From: Winogradskyella endarachnes
GTDB lineage: Bacteria; Bacteroidota; Bacteroidia; Flavobacteriales; Flavobacteriaceae
Direction of reading: 5' to 3'
DNA: 64,000 nt
Assembly: GCF_009741275.1 (NCBI RefSeq)
Contig: NZ_WOWS01000004.1
Span: 248,001-312,000 of the forward strand
Part shown: positions 1 to 9,697 of the stretch, in pieces
Layout: every line of letters starts with the position of its first letter
Numbering within the stretch: the stretch's first letter is position 1
Program-made: the position numbers and the translations under genes
Notes under the pieces: model-generated
The model's database searches: none
What the model saw: the letters and a program-made list of their open reading frames with translations, nothing else
What the model was told of the DNA's origin: nothing

Positions 1-2357
1 TCGTCTTCTAAATCTTGAACAATGCCAAGTTTATCTTCTATAATAACTTCTTTTAAATACTCTAGTCCGCCTTCTAAGCGTTCTTGCCATGCTGCAGTAC
101 GTTGTAGAGGTTTTGCTGTGCGCATGTAAAACATAAGATACCTGTCTAAGTATTTGATTACGGTTTCGTTGTCAATTTGTTCTGCAAACAATTCTGCATG
201 TCTTGGTGTTGCACCTCCATTTCCTCCTAGGTAGAGATTCCAACCACCTTCAACGGCAATTAATCCAAAATCTTTTCCGCGTGCTTCGGCACATTCTCGT
301 ATACAGCCAGAAACACCACCTTTAATTTTATGCGGTGCGCGTATGCCACGATATCTGTTTTCTAGTTCAATTCCGAATGAAACACTTTCGTCCATTCCGT
401 ATCGGCACCATGTGGATCCTACACAAGTTTTTACGGTACGTAGAGATTTTCCGTAAGCATGGCCACTTTCAAATCCATGGCTTATGAGTTCTTTCCAGAT
501 TAAGGGTAACTGTCGTAAAGTTGCTCCAAATAAATCAATACGAACGCCTCCTGTTACTTTAGTGTAAAGATCATATTTTTTAGCAATTTGTCCTAAAGCA
601 ATAAGTTTGTCTGGAGTGATTTCTCCACCAGGAACACGAGGAACTACAGAATAAGTTCCGTTACGTTGAATGTTGGCTAAGAAGCGATCATTAGAATCTT
701 GAATTGCATATTCTTTATTAGCTGTATCTGCATTAATTGATGCCATTAATGATGCTATTAAAGGCTTGCAAAGTTCGCAGCCATGTCCTCCATTTCCGTG
801 GTTATCTAGTACTTCGTTAAATTTAGTGTAACCTTTTACTTGGATAATTTTGTAGAGGTCTTGTCTACTTAGGTCAAAGTGTTCGCAAACACCTTCTTTA
901 ACTTCTATTCCTAGAGCTTTTAGGGTTGCGTTTGTTAAGTCGGTTACCATAGGTTTGCAACCTCCACAGCCTGTTCCTGCTTTTGTGCAACTCACTACAC
1001 CTGTAACATCTGTAGCTTTACCGTTTTCAATAACACTGCATATTTGTCCCTTAGTAACACTCTCGCATGAGCAAACTTGTGCCTCGTCTGGTAAATCTGT
1101 TACATCACCAAAAGAAGCGCCTCCTTCACTGGCAGGCAGAATTAATTGTGCGGGATCCTCTGGAATTGCCATGCCGTTTAAATAAATTTGATGCAGCATG
1201 TTGTAATCTGTTGCATCGCCAACTAAAATGCCGCCTAGTAGAGATTTTCCATCAAGGCTAACATTAATTCTTTTATATAAATGTTGTGTTTTGTTTTCAA
1301 AAATAATAGAATGTCCCTTTGATGCTGGCATAAAAGGCTCGCCAAAACTAGCGACATCTACACCTATAAGTTTTAATTTGGTAGACATATCTATTTCGTC
1401 TGGCATTAATATGTCGGTTTTACCTAAAATTTGGTTTGCAGCAACCTCTGCCATATCATAACCAGGAGCTACCAAACCATAAATCATTTGGTTATATAAT
1501 GCTACTTCGCCAATAGCATAAATATCTTTATCAGAAGTTTGCATTTTATTATTAACTACAATTCCGCCACGAACACCCATTTCTAAGTCGCACGTTTTTC
1601 CGAGTTCGTCTCTAGGCCGAATACCTGCAGATATTACTAACATGTCTACATCTAATTTGTCATCCTCTCCAAATTCCATTCCAGTAATATGGCCATCGTT
1701 TCCTAAAATTTGATTTGTAGCTTTACTTAAATGAATGTTTAACCCTATAGATTCTAATTTTAATTGCAGTACTTGGCTACTTCTAGAATCTAATTGTCTT
1801 GGCATTAACTTAGGAGCAAACTCTACAATATGTGGTTCTAAGCCCATATCCATTACTGCTTTGCCAGCCTCTAAGCCAAGTAGTCCTCCGCCTAAAACAG
1901 CTGCTTTAGCGTTTGGTTTCTCTTTATTAAGTTTGTCTGCATATGCTAACATACCCTCTAAATCTTCAATTGTTCTATAAACAAAAACGCCTTCTTTTTC
2001 TATACCTTTAATTGGAGGAACGAAAGGGGAAGAACCAGTAGCGAGTACTAAATAATCGTAGTTGTATTGTTGCTCTGTAGTACTGGTTATGGTCTTTTTG
2101 CTTCTGTGAATATCAGTAATGCGTGTGTTTGTTATGAGTTCAATACCGTTTTCTTTATACCATAATCTTGGGGCCATTTCTAAGGCTTTTGCATTTTGGT
2201 TTTCAAAAAACTCACTTAAATGAACGCGGTCGTAAGCTGGTCTAGGTTCTTCACCAAAAACAATAATTTTAAAATTTTCATGGCCTTTTTTGCTTACTAA
2301 TTTTTCGCAAAATTTGTATCCAACCATTCCATTTCCTATAACAATTAAGGTTTTCAT
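1..2357 (-). CDS. nirB: Nitrite reductase [NAD(P)H] large subunit, 3' end outside window
   Basis: Reduces nitrite to ammonium in the cytoplasm for nitrogen assimilation. Reading the minus strand from the ATG at 2357 gives about 785 residues with no stop, so the C-terminus (usual family length about 830-840) lies beyond base 1. An N-terminal FAD fold (IGNGMVG) and an NAD-binding GGGLLGLEAG motif are followed near residue 427 by a BFD-type [2Fe-2S] region (CSCES, then CTKAGTGCGGCKP). The siroheme/[4Fe-4S] cysteines follow, as CVGSTWC near 645 and CIRECAEARG near 682. It is divergent from the Crp/Fnr regulator across a 503-base gap. Any nirD or nitrate reductase gene would be outside the window. 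Confidence 0.96.
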   Translation of the reverse strand, partial: MKTLIVIGNGMVGYKFCEKLVSKKGHENFKIIVFGEEPRPAYDRVHLSEFFENQNAKALEMAPRLWYKENGIELITNTRITDIHRSKKTITSTTEQQYNYDYLVLATGSSPFVPPIKGIEKEGVFVYRTIEDLEGMLAYADKLNKEKPNAKAAVLGGGLLGLEAGKAVMDMGLEPHIVEFAPKLMPRQLDSRSSQVLQLKLESIGLNIHLSKATNQILGNDGHITGMEFGEDDKLDVDMLVISAGIRPRDELGKTCDLEMGVRGGIVVNNKMQTSDKDIYAIGEVALYNQMIYGLVAPGYDMAEVAANQILGKTDILMPDEIDMSTKLKLIGVDVASFGEPFMPASKGHSIIFENKTQHLYKRINVSLDGKSLLGGILVGDATDYNMLHQIYLNGMAIPEDPAQLILPASEGGASFGDVTDLPDEAQVCSCESVTKGQICSVIENGKATDVTGVVSCTKAGTGCGGCKPMVTDLTNATLKALGIEVKEGVCEHFDLSRQDLYKIIQVKGYTKFNEVLDNHGNGGHGCELCKPLIASLMASINADTANKEYAIQDSNDRFLANIQRNGTYSVVPRVPGGEITPDKLIALGQIAKKYDLYTKVTGGVRIDLFGATLRQLPLIWKELISHGFESGHAYGKSLRTVKTCVGSTWCRYGMDESVSFGIELENRYRGIRAPHKIKGGVSGCIRECAEARGKDFGLIAVEGGWNLYLGGNGGATPRHAELFAEQIDNETVIKYLDRYLMFYMRTAKPLQRTAAWQERLEGGLEYLKEVIIEDKLGIVQDLED

Positions 2358-2383
2358 AAGGTTATAATTTAAAACAATACTTT

Positions 2384-2406
2384 CAAAATTACGTATAAAT
2401 ACTTAA
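2384..2406 (-). promoter_or_regulatory. Putative nirB promoter with AATACTTA-type element
   Basis: On the minus strand TAATTTTG (2384-2391) matches the Bacteroidota -7 consensus TAnnTTTG. Directly upstream of it lies TTAAGTATTTA (2396-2406), a variant of the AAATACTTAG element found at the regulator and importer promoters. The motif match is seen; promoter function is inferred. Confidence 0.45.
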
Positions 2407-2726
2407 TTATATGTATTAAATTGTAATTTGCTTTTTGTTGTATACGTATTTTTATGAATATCAAAATAATTTCCAGTATTTATAATAATGTGCTTAATTA
2501 AACCTGTTAAAACTGAGAAATTTTATTGTTATTTCTTTATGTAAATGAATATTTCTATGGTTTAAAAAGGAATTATTTTATTTAAAACCAAATAATTATG
2601 CTTTGGCATGCTGTTTTTCCTTCTGATTTCGGGTCTTAGATTTATGAGTGTTTTAAATTTGACGGGTTTTATTGAATTATTCTGTTTTTCAACAAGAGTT
2701 CATTGACAATTATGTAATAAGAGGAA

Positions 2727-2775
2727 TAAATACTTAGTTTTTTCGATGTATTTTTGTGTTTAAATACTTAGTTTT
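2727..2775 (+). promoter_or_regulatory. Putative regulator promoter flanked by a 15-bp direct repeat
   Basis: The 15-mer TAAATACTTAGTTTT occurs exactly twice, at 2727-2741 and 2761-2775, with 34 bp between starts. Between the copies lies TATTTTTG (2749-2756), a perfect TAnnTTTG -7 box. One copy therefore sits around the -33 zone and the other at about +1, a geometry suited to repression or autoregulation. Confidence 0.5.
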
Positions 2776-2860
2776 ATAGATTTGTTGTATTGCTAACTAG
2801 ATTAATTAATACGTAGTCTTACAGTAATGGGTTTATTTTATAACTTGAAAATAACACTTT

Positions 2861-3577
2861 ATGGCTGTTCCAAATATAAATTGTAAGACTTGTTCTAATC
2901 AAAATTGTTTAATCAAAAAAAATATTGATAGAAATTCTATTGAGCAATTTATGCCAGATAGAAGTACAATTGTCTGTAAAAAGGGGCAACAATTTGTAAT
3001 GGAAGGTGCGCCAACAAATGGCTTGTTTTTTATGAATAAAGGAAAGTCTAAGGTGCTGAAAACGGGTATTTACGGCAAGGAACAAATTTTACGTTTTGTA
3101 AGTAATGGCGAAATTATTGGGCATCGTGGTTTTGGTGTCCGTGAGAAGTATTCCATAAGTGCTGTAGCATTAGAAGACAGTGTTCTATGTAATTTTACTG
3201 ATAAGACTCTGAAAAAAATGCTAAAGGAAATTCCAGAACTAACCTATGACCTTATGTTGTTTTATGCCTACGAATTAAATATAATAGAGTCTAAAGTTAA
3301 AGCAATTGCTCAAATGACGGTTAGAGAAAAAGTGATTGATGCGCTCTTATATATTAACAGAAAGTTTGGTGTTAATTATAAAGGTCTATTAGATTTAAAA
3401 TTAAGCAGGAAGGAAATAGCTGGTTTTGCAGGTACTACAGATGAGCAGGTAACAAGGACTATTTCTGCTTTAAAAAAAGAGGGCTTAGTTTTTACTATAG
3501 GTAAAAGAATAGGGATTGTTAATATAGATAGGTTAAGAATGGAAATATCAGAACACAATTATTTTTTAGACAGTTAA
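2861..3577 (+). CDS. Crp/Fnr-family transcriptional regulator with N-terminal Cys cluster
   Basis: 238 residues. The N-terminal half is a cyclic-nucleotide-binding-type beta-roll (about residues 30-140); the C-terminal half is a Crp-type winged helix (about 150-225). The motif LSRKEIAGFAGTTDEQVTR is the helix-turn-helix. Three cysteines, C8-x2-C11-x4-C16, precede the sensor domain, recalling the iron-sulfur cluster cysteines of FNR, but the spacing differs and a fourth ligand is not certain. It lies between nirB and the nitrate importer, so control of nitrate/nitrite assimilation is the natural inference. The effector is unknown. Confidence 0.9.
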   Translation: MAVPNINCKTCSNQNCLIKKNIDRNSIEQFMPDRSTIVCKKGQQFVMEGAPTNGLFFMNKGKSKVLKTGIYGKEQILRFVSNGEIIGHRGFGVREKYSISAVALEDSVLCNFTDKTLKKMLKEIPELTYDLMLFYAYELNIIESKVKAIAQMTVREKVIDALLYINRKFGVNYKGLLDLKLSRKEIAGFAGTTDEQVTRTISALKKEGLVFTIGKRIGIVNIDRLRMEISEHNYFLDS

Positions 3578-3602
3578 ATATAAATAAGTAAACTAGTGAT
3601 TT

Positions 3603-3639
3603 AAATACTTAGTCAAAGAAATTTGTCTAAGTATTTTTT
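3603..3639 (+). terminator. Rho-independent terminator after the Crp/Fnr gene
   Basis: AAATACTTAG (3603-3612) pairs with CTAAGTATTT (3627-3636), with an inner CAAA/TTTG stem closed by a GAAA loop, then a short T run. The outer arm is the same 10-mer repeated in the regulator's promoter, so it may double as a protein-binding site. Confidence 0.7.
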
Positions 3640-3764
3640 ATTTACATCAATTTGTATTGATTAATAGGTGTTTATGGTTTTAGTATGGTTTTTAGCAATA
3701 TTTTATATGTTTATAAATAGGTTTATAGCATGTCTATAACATCTTAAGTTTAAGGAAGTACTTA

Positions 3765-3795
3765 TATATTTGTCTCAAATAAGTATTAATACTTA
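3765..3795 (+). promoter_or_regulatory. Putative importer promoter with perfect 16-bp palindrome
   Basis: TATATTTG (3765-3772) matches TAnnTTTG. It is followed at 3780-3795 by the perfect palindrome TAAGTATTAATACTTA, which overlaps the expected transcription start and lies 24 bp before the start codon at 3820. Two facing copies of the AATACTTA half-site make an obvious operator candidate. Confidence 0.55.
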
Positions 3796-3819
3796 GATTA
3801 ACTAAAAATCAACTTAGAG

Positions 3820-5208
3820 ATGAAAACATTATTATCAAAATGGACTTGGATATTCTCGCTCGCTATTTTATTGTCAGCTTGTGGAGAAGAAAAGAAAACA
3901 GAAGCTAAAGAAACCGAATCAACTTCTACTGCTAAAACAACTAGTTTAGAAATAGAAAAACCACAATTAACTTTTGGGTTTATAAAATTAACTGATATGG
4001 CACCTTTAGCCATTGCTAAAGAAAAAGGTTTTTTTGAAGATGAAGGGTTATTTGTTTCTGTAGAGGCACAGTCTAATTGGAAAAATGTATTAGACCGTGT
4101 TATAGACGGACAACTAGATGGTTCGCATATGTTAGCGGGTCAACCAATTGCTGCAGGAGCTGGTTTTGGTCGTCAAGCCAAATTGGTTACACCATTTTCT
4201 ATGGATTTAAATGGAAACGGAATTACCGTATCTAACGATGTTTGGTCTAAAATGAAACCAAATGTGCCAAAGGATTCAGACGGTAAGCCTATTCACCCAA
4301 TTAAGGCTGAAGCTTTAAAACCAGTAATTGAACAATATAAAACAGATGGTAAAGCTTTTAAAATGGGTATGGTGTTTCCTGTATCTACACATAACTACGA
4401 AATTAGATATTGGTTAGCCGCTGCTGGTATTCACCCAGGTATGTATACGGCAGATAACGTACAAGGGCAAATTGATGCTGAAGTGTTATTATCTGTAACG
4501 CCTCCACCACAAATGCCAGCAACTTTAGAAGCAGGAACTATTTATGGGTATTGTGTAGGTGAACCATGGAACCAACAAGCCGTTTTTAAAGGTATTGGTG
4601 TACCTGTTGTTACAAATTATGATATCTGGAAAAATAACCCAGAAAAAGTATTTGTTATGACAGAGAAATTTGTAGAAGAAAACCCTAACACAGCTGTTGC
4701 TGTTACAAAAGCACTAATAAGAGCTGGTAAATGGTTAGATGAGCCTAGTAATAGAGCTGAGGCTGTAAAGATTTTATCAATGTCTCAATACGTAGGAGCT
4801 GATGAGGCTGTATTAGCAAATTCAATGACTGGTACTTTTGAGTTTGAAAAAGGTGATAAAAGAGAGATGCCAGATTTTAATGTGTTCTATAAATACAATG
4901 CAACATACCCATTTTATTCTGATGGTATTTGGTTTTTAACTCAAATGAGAAGATGGGGACAGATACCAGAAGCAAAATCGGCGGATTGGTATGCTAATAC
5001 TATAAAGGATATTTATAGACCAGACATTTGGAAAAAAGCGGCAACACTTTTAGTTGAAGAAGGAAATATTCCTGCAACAGATATTCCTGAAACAGATGGT
5101 TATAAACCAGCAACATCAGACTTTATTGATGGTACAACTTATGATGCTAAGGATCCAATTTCTTATATCAACAGTTTTAAAATTGGAAACAAAGACAAGG
5201 TTGAATAA
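3820..5208 (+). CDS. nrtA: Nitrate-type ABC transporter substrate-binding lipoprotein (NrtA/CmpA family)
   Basis: 462 residues. A lipoprotein signal ends in the lipobox LLSAC with C21 as lipidation site. A charged linker (about 22-45) is followed by the NrtA/CmpA-type binding domain, which opens [21 protein letters not shown]. It should capture nitrate, or a related anion, in the periplasm for the permease and ATPases that follow. Bicarbonate (CmpA) and sulfonate (SsuA) binders share the fold, so nitrate specificity rests on the neighbouring nirB. It is first in a co-directional set. Confidence 0.88.
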   Translation: MKTLLSKWTWIFSLAILLSACGEEKKTEAKETESTSTAKTTSLEIEKPQLTFGFIKLTDMAPLAIAKEKGFFEDEGLFVSVEAQSNWKNVLDRVIDGQLDGSHMLAGQPIAAGAGFGRQAKLVTPFSMDLNGNGITVSNDVWSKMKPNVPKDSDGKPIHPIKAEALKPVIEQYKTDGKAFKMGMVFPVSTHNYEIRYWLAAAGIHPGMYTADNVQGQIDAEVLLSVTPPPQMPATLEAGTIYGYCVGEPWNQQAVFKGIGVPVVTNYDIWKNNPEKVFVMTEKFVEENPNTAVAVTKALIRAGKWLDEPSNRAEAVKILSMSQYVGADEAVLANSMTGTFEFEKGDKREMPDFNVFYKYNATYPFYSDGIWFLTQMRRWGQIPEAKSADWYANTIKDIYRPDIWKKAATLLVEEGNIPATDIPETDGYKPATSDFIDGTTYDAKDPISYINSFKIGNKDKVE

Positions 5209-5239
5209 TAAATCTTAAACAACAATTAAATAAGAAGTT

Positions 5240-6346
5240 ATGAAGCAAAGTATAACATTAGGAAGAGTTACTAAATTTATGGGATTAGGTATTTTTAGCA
5301 CACTTAAGGATCTATTTACGGGTAAGTTAGAAAAAGAAGATTTTAAAAATTTTATCCGTAAAACAATTGTGCCACTTGCTTCTATACTTCTTTTTATTGG
5401 TATTTGGCATATTGGAGCTAAGGCACTTTATAATAAAGAAGCCGATTTTAAAATTCAAAAAGCGCTTTCGGATCAAGGACAAGCAGCTGCAGATGCAATG
5501 GAAGCATGTATAGCTTCTGGTGATGTAAGTTGTAAGCCAAACACATTACCGTCACCCGCTCAGGTTTGGGATTCTTACAAGTCCTTATTAAGGGATCATA
5601 ATATTATTGCTGCGGACAAGGCGGCTTTTAAAGAGAAAACAGCTGTTTTAAATGAAAAACGAATTGCAGATGGTTTGGATCCAATTACCTATACAGGCAG
5701 GCCTTCGTTTGTAGATCAAATATTTAGAAGTTTAAAAACTGTATTTGCAGGATTTTTATTGGCATTATTAATTGCTGTACCATTAGGAATATTTATAGGA
5801 CTAAGCCCAACTTTAAAAAGTTCATTTAATTGGTTTATTCAAATCTTTAAACCTGTATCTCCAGTAGTATGGTACTTGTTGGTGTTTATGATTGTAAAAA
5901 CATTATTAATAGATTCTAATGAAGACAGTTCTTTCACTATTTCTTTTATCAGTGTTGGTTTGTGTTCAATGTGGGCAACATTGGTGAATACCGCAATGGG
6001 AGTCTCTTCAGTAGATAAAGATTATATAAATGTTGCTAAAGTATTAAAATTGGGACCTTTTCAAAAAATATTTAAAGTGGTATTGCCGTCTTCATTACCA
6101 CTAATTTTTACGGGATTAAAAATTACCTTATCAGTTGCTTGGATGGTGTTGATTGCTATAGAATTATTAGCACAAAGCCCAGGTTTAGGACTGTTTGTTT
6201 GGGAGGAATTTCAAAATGGCGCTAATGATTCTAATGCAAAAATTATAGTAGCAATGTTTGTTATTGGTATTATAGGTTTTTTATTAGATCGTTTAATGCT
6301 AACCATACAGAATTGGGTATCTTTTGATAAAACCGAAGCGATTTAA
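5240..6346 (+). CDS. nrtB: ABC transporter permease (NrtB family)
   Basis: 368 residues, longer than typical NrtB. An N-terminal membrane segment (about 45-65) is followed by a roughly 100-residue hydrophilic stretch before the main block of membrane helices (about 170-360). The cytoplasmic EAA loop that contacts the ATPases is visible as [21 protein letters not shown]. It lies 31 bp after the binding protein and 19 bp before the first ATPase, consistent with one operon. The long polar insertion (about 66-165) is the unusual part. Confidence 0.88.
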   Translation: MKQSITLGRVTKFMGLGIFSTLKDLFTGKLEKEDFKNFIRKTIVPLASILLFIGIWHIGAKALYNKEADFKIQKALSDQGQAAADAMEACIASGDVSCKPNTLPSPAQVWDSYKSLLRDHNIIAADKAAFKEKTAVLNEKRIADGLDPITYTGRPSFVDQIFRSLKTVFAGFLLALLIAVPLGIFIGLSPTLKSSFNWFIQIFKPVSPVVWYLLVFMIVKTLLIDSNEDSSFTISFISVGLCSMWATLVNTAMGVSSVDKDYINVAKVLKLGPFQKIFKVVLPSSLPLIFTGLKITLSVAWMVLIAIELLAQSPGLGLFVWEEFQNGANDSNAKIIVAMFVIGIIGFLLDRLMLTIQNWVSFDKTEAI

Positions 6347-6365
6347 AAACCAAATAGCAAATAAA

Positions 6366-7205
6366 ATGGCATATCTAGAACTTAATAATATTTATAAAAA
6401 TTACGGTCAAGGTGATTCTGAAACAGAAGTTTTGTCTAATATAAACCTTTCAATAGAAGAAGGAGAGTTTGTGGCTATTGTTGGTTTTACAGGAAGCGGA
6501 AAAACAACGTTAGTAAATCTTATTAATGGATTGATAGAACCAACTAAAGGAGAGGTTTTATTTAAAGGAAAACCAGTTTCTGGCACAAGTCACGAAAGAG
6601 GTGTGATTTTTCAGAATTACTCATTGTTACCATGGTTAACTGTAGAACAAAATGTATTAATGGCTGTTAAGGAAGCTTTTCCAAAACGAGAAAAAGCAGT
6701 ATGGAAACGAAAAGCCCATTATTATATAGAAATGGTAGGACTAACACCAGCTATTAATAAATTACCTAAAGAATTATCTGGAGGAATGCGTCAAAGAGTT
6801 GCGGTAGCTAGGGCCTTATCGATGAAACCAGATATGATTATAATGGACGAACCTTTAGGAGCTTTAGATGCTTTAACAAGAGGGACGCTTCAGGATCAAA
6901 TTTTAAATATATGGGAAAAGGATAAAAGAACAGCTTTGTTAATAACAAATGATGTTGATGAAGGTATATATATGGCTGATCGTATAATTCCATTGAGACC
7001 TGGACCTAATGCTACTTTGGGACCAGAATTTAAAATAGATATAGATCGTCCTAGAGATAAAACAGAATTAAACGATAATGAAAATTTTAAGCAAACAAGA
7101 AATGCTATTATCGAATATTTAATGGATATAGGAGAAGAAAGAAAAGCCAAGGCTACAGAAGAAATTTTACTTCCAGAATTAACACCAATAGATTTTGTAA
7201 AATAA
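6366..7205 (+). CDS. nrtC: ABC transporter ATP-binding protein (NrtC-like), Asn in place of switch His
   Basis: 279 residues from the ATG at 6366. An upstream in-frame ATG at 6324 lies inside the permease gene and would add a non-conserved extension. Walker A is FTGSGKTT (41-48), the signature is LSGGMRQ (137-143) and Walker B is MIIMDEP (157-163). The switch-loop histidine is replaced by Asn195 (LLITNDVDE). It has no C-terminal substrate-binding-like domain as seen in cyanobacterial NrtC. It probably pairs with the next ATPase as a heterodimer with one altered site. Confidence 0.88.
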   Translation: MAYLELNNIYKNYGQGDSETEVLSNINLSIEEGEFVAIVGFTGSGKTTLVNLINGLIEPTKGEVLFKGKPVSGTSHERGVIFQNYSLLPWLTVEQNVLMAVKEAFPKREKAVWKRKAHYYIEMVGLTPAINKLPKELSGGMRQRVAVARALSMKPDMIIMDEPLGALDALTRGTLQDQILNIWEKDKRTALLITNDVDEGIYMADRIIPLRPGPNATLGPEFKIDIDRPRDKTELNDNENFKQTRNAIIEYLMDIGEERKAKATEEILLPELTPIDFVK

Positions 7206-7221
7206 TTTAATAAGCATTGTA

Positions 7222-8046
7222 ATGAGTATTGTAGAAGAAAAATTAAAAAATTCAGCAGGAAGTACTGTGTTTTCCTCTAGTGAGGTGATGCTAGATTTAA
7301 ATAATTTGAAAAAAATATATCCTACTCCAAAAGGTGATTATGTAGTGTTAGAAGATTTAAATCTTCAAATTAAAAAAGAAGAATTTGTAACTATAATTGG
7401 GCATTCAGGTTGTGGCAAAACAACAATGTTGTCAATGATAGCTGGATTAAATCCAATCACAGGAGGCAATATATCAGTATTAGGTAAACCTATAAAAGGT
7501 CCTGGTCCAGATAGAGGTGTTATTTTCCAGGCACCGAGTTTAATGCCTTGGATGACATCTCTTCAAAATGTAATGTTAGGCGTTAATCAGGTCTTTCCTC
7601 ATGCTACAAAGGCACAACGCAGCGATATTGCTAAATACTATTTACAGAAAGTGGGTTTAGAAGATGCGTTTCATAAAAGAGCATCAGATTTGTCTCAAGG
7701 TATGCAACAGCGTGTTGGTATTGCCAGAGCGTTTGCTATTAAACCTAAAGTACTACTATTAGATGAGCCTTTTGGTATGTTAGATTCACTTACGCGCGGT
7801 GAGCTTCAAGATATTTTAATTGAAATATGGAATAAAGAAAAAATCACTGCCGTAATGATTACTCACGATGTTGATGAAGCTATCTTTTTAGCAGATCGAG
7901 TGGTTATGATGACAAGTGGACCAAAGGCTAAAATTGGTGATATTCTAGATATAAACTTTGAAAGACCCAGAACACGGAAGACCGTTTTAGAGCATGATGA
8001 TTATTATAAATACAGAAAACACCTAATAGACTTTTTAGAGCACTAA
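7222..8046 (+). CDS. nrtD: ABC transporter ATP-binding protein (NrtD-like)
   Basis: 274 residues. Walker A is GHSGCGKTT, the signature is LSQGMQQ, Walker B is VLLLDEP and the switch loop is intact (MITHDVDEA). A preamble of about 25 residues precedes the fold. Only 16 bp separate it from the previous ATPase. With nrtA, nrtB and nrtC it makes a complete importer with two distinct ATPase subunits. The intact histidine suggests this subunit carries the fully active site. Confidence 0.88.
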   Translation: MSIVEEKLKNSAGSTVFSSSEVMLDLNNLKKIYPTPKGDYVVLEDLNLQIKKEEFVTIIGHSGCGKTTMLSMIAGLNPITGGNISVLGKPIKGPGPDRGVIFQAPSLMPWMTSLQNVMLGVNQVFPHATKAQRSDIAKYYLQKVGLEDAFHKRASDLSQGMQQRVGIARAFAIKPKVLLLDEPFGMLDSLTRGELQDILIEIWNKEKITAVMITHDVDEAIFLADRVVMMTSGPKAKIGDILDINFERPRTRKTVLEHDDYYKYRKHLIDFLEH

Positions 8047-8191
8047 GAAGTAAAACACAAGAATTTATTCAATTTAAAACAGGCTTAAGAAAAGGAGATT
8101 TCTTATAAGCACAGGGAAGCTACAATCTAAAAACAATCAAAAAATGACACTTAATAACTCGAAAAATAATTCAAATTTAAAAACAAGAACC

Positions 8192-9460
8192 ATGAAAAAA
8201 CAATACATTTTAATAGGCTTTATAGCTTTGTTTGTGCAATTTGCTCAAGCACAATTTAGTCTAGATGGAGAATTTAGACCACGAACAGAATATAGAAATG
8301 GATTTGGAAGTCTTATTGCTGATGATGCAGATGCCGGATTTGGAATTTCCACAAGAGCAAGATTAAATGCCGGATTTAAAACCGAAGCTTATAGCTTTTA
8401 TTTAAGTTTACAAGATGTGCTGGTTTGGGGAGAAAACAGGCAAATTTTACCTTATGATCAAAATAATTCTTTTGCTGTATTTCAAGCTTGGGCAGACATT
8501 AAGTTAGGTGAAGGGTTTTCTACAAAAATTGGTCGTCAAATTTTATCTTATGATGATCAAAGAATTTTAGGAGGTTTAGATTGGGCACAGCAAGGGCGTA
8601 ACCATGATGCAGCTTTACTTAAGTATTCTAAGGATAGTTTTAAATTAGATTTTGCTTTAGCTTTTAATCAAGATTATAGTAATCCAACCGGTTTTGTTTC
8701 TTCAGGTACTTCTTACGATACTACAGGTTTTTTCTCTTATAAAACAATGCAAATGCTCCATTTAAGTAAAAAGTGGTCTAAATTTTCTGGAAGTTTATTA
8801 TTGATGAATAATGGTTTTCAGGAATATGAAGATGATGGTGTAACTGCTGATGGAACAAGTGGTTTGCAAACAATAGGTACGCACTTAAAATATAATAGTG
8901 GTAAATTTGGTGTAGCTGCAAATGCTTATATACAAACTGGTCAAAGACAAGGTGAAGTAGATGTTAAAGGTGCTCATTTATTAAGTCTTGATTTATCTTA
9001 CAAATCTTCCGATAAAGTTACATTTGGTGCTGGTGTTGAAGTTATTAGTGGAAATGATGCTGATGCTGGTGAGACAGGAGCGTTTTTTCCATTATACGGA
9101 ACAAACCATAAGTTTAACGGATTTATGGATTATTTCTATGTAGGTAACCATGCTAATTCAATAGGATTGGTAGATATACATGCTAGTGCAAACTTTAAAC
9201 TAGGTGAAAAGTCTAGTCTGTTGGTAAAAGCATTAAATTTTAGTGGTGAACAAGAATTATCTAGCGGTGAAAAATCTTTAGGAACTGAGGTTGATTTGGT
9301 TTTTAAGCAAAAATTTAAAGGTTACGCATTGGTTTTGGGTTATTCTCAAATGTTTGCGGGCGATGGCATGTATGAGTTAAAAGGTATTACTGAAGATTTA
9401 GCTGCAGGTAGTCAAAATTGGGCTTGGGCGATGTTAGTTATTAAGCCTAAATTTCTTTAA
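8192..9460 (+). CDS. Outer-membrane beta-barrel porin-like protein (alginate-export-type fold)
   Basis: 422 residues from the ATG at 8192, chosen because MKKQYILIG begins a classical signal peptide ending in AQA. An in-frame ATG at 8144 would add 16 polar residues. The mature part consists of alternating amphipathic strands with many aromatic ends, as in the alginate_exp family of barrels. It follows the nitrate importer after 145 bp on the same strand. Passive nitrate or anion uptake across the outer membrane is a reasonable inference; alginate transport is not supported by the context. Confidence 0.72.
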   Translation: MKKQYILIGFIALFVQFAQAQFSLDGEFRPRTEYRNGFGSLIADDADAGFGISTRARLNAGFKTEAYSFYLSLQDVLVWGENRQILPYDQNNSFAVFQAWADIKLGEGFSTKIGRQILSYDDQRILGGLDWAQQGRNHDAALLKYSKDSFKLDFALAFNQDYSNPTGFVSSGTSYDTTGFFSYKTMQMLHLSKKWSKFSGSLLLMNNGFQEYEDDGVTADGTSGLQTIGTHLKYNSGKFGVAANAYIQTGQRQGEVDVKGAHLLSLDLSYKSSDKVTFGAGVEVISGNDADAGETGAFFPLYGTNHKFNGFMDYFYVGNHANSIGLVDIHASANFKLGEKSSLLVKALNFSGEQELSSGEKSLGTEVDLVFKQKFKGYALVLGYSQMFAGDGMYELKGITEDLAAGSQNWAWAMLVIKPKFL

Positions 9461-9605
9461 AAATTAAATTCTTGGATATGGGTTTAAGAATGTAATTCTA
9501 CCAGATGATTTAATTTTATAAACTTAAAGACTCTTTTTAACCATGTAATAGTTCTTAGTGTTGTTATTATTGAGTTTTCAAAAGTTATTCAAGAATTAAG
9601 TTAAG

Positions 9606-9630
9606 CCTTTCAAGAAATTGAAAGGTTTTT
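9606..9630 (+). terminator. Terminator after the nitrate uptake genes
   Basis: CCTTTCAA (9606-9613), a GAAA loop, TTGAAAGG (9618-9625) and five T. It lies about 145 bp after the porin-like gene. Confidence 0.7.
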
Positions 9631-9697
9631 CTCTTAGAAATTGATTAAGGTGTAACTAAAATTGAAGATTAGCGACAGATAGTAATAAAGCTATATT

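Larger units (their letters stand above)
2358..2860. other. Divergent nirB/regulator intergenic region
   Basis: A 503-base AT-rich gap between two divergent genes. It holds the nirB promoter candidate at one end and the regulator promoter with two AAATACTTAG copies at the other. Between about 2410 and 2700 I see no credible ORF, RNA gene or strong hairpin, only a weak imperfect inverted repeat near 2559-2589. Confidence 0.5.

Noticed and set aside
146..155. CTAAGTATTT inside nirB as another regulatory site
   Set aside because: It lies deep in the coding region and encodes conserved residues (KYLDRY), so chance is the simpler explanation.
8192..9460. Alginate export function from the fold name
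   Set aside because: Only the barrel family suggests alginate; the position after a nitrate importer makes anion uptake more likely.
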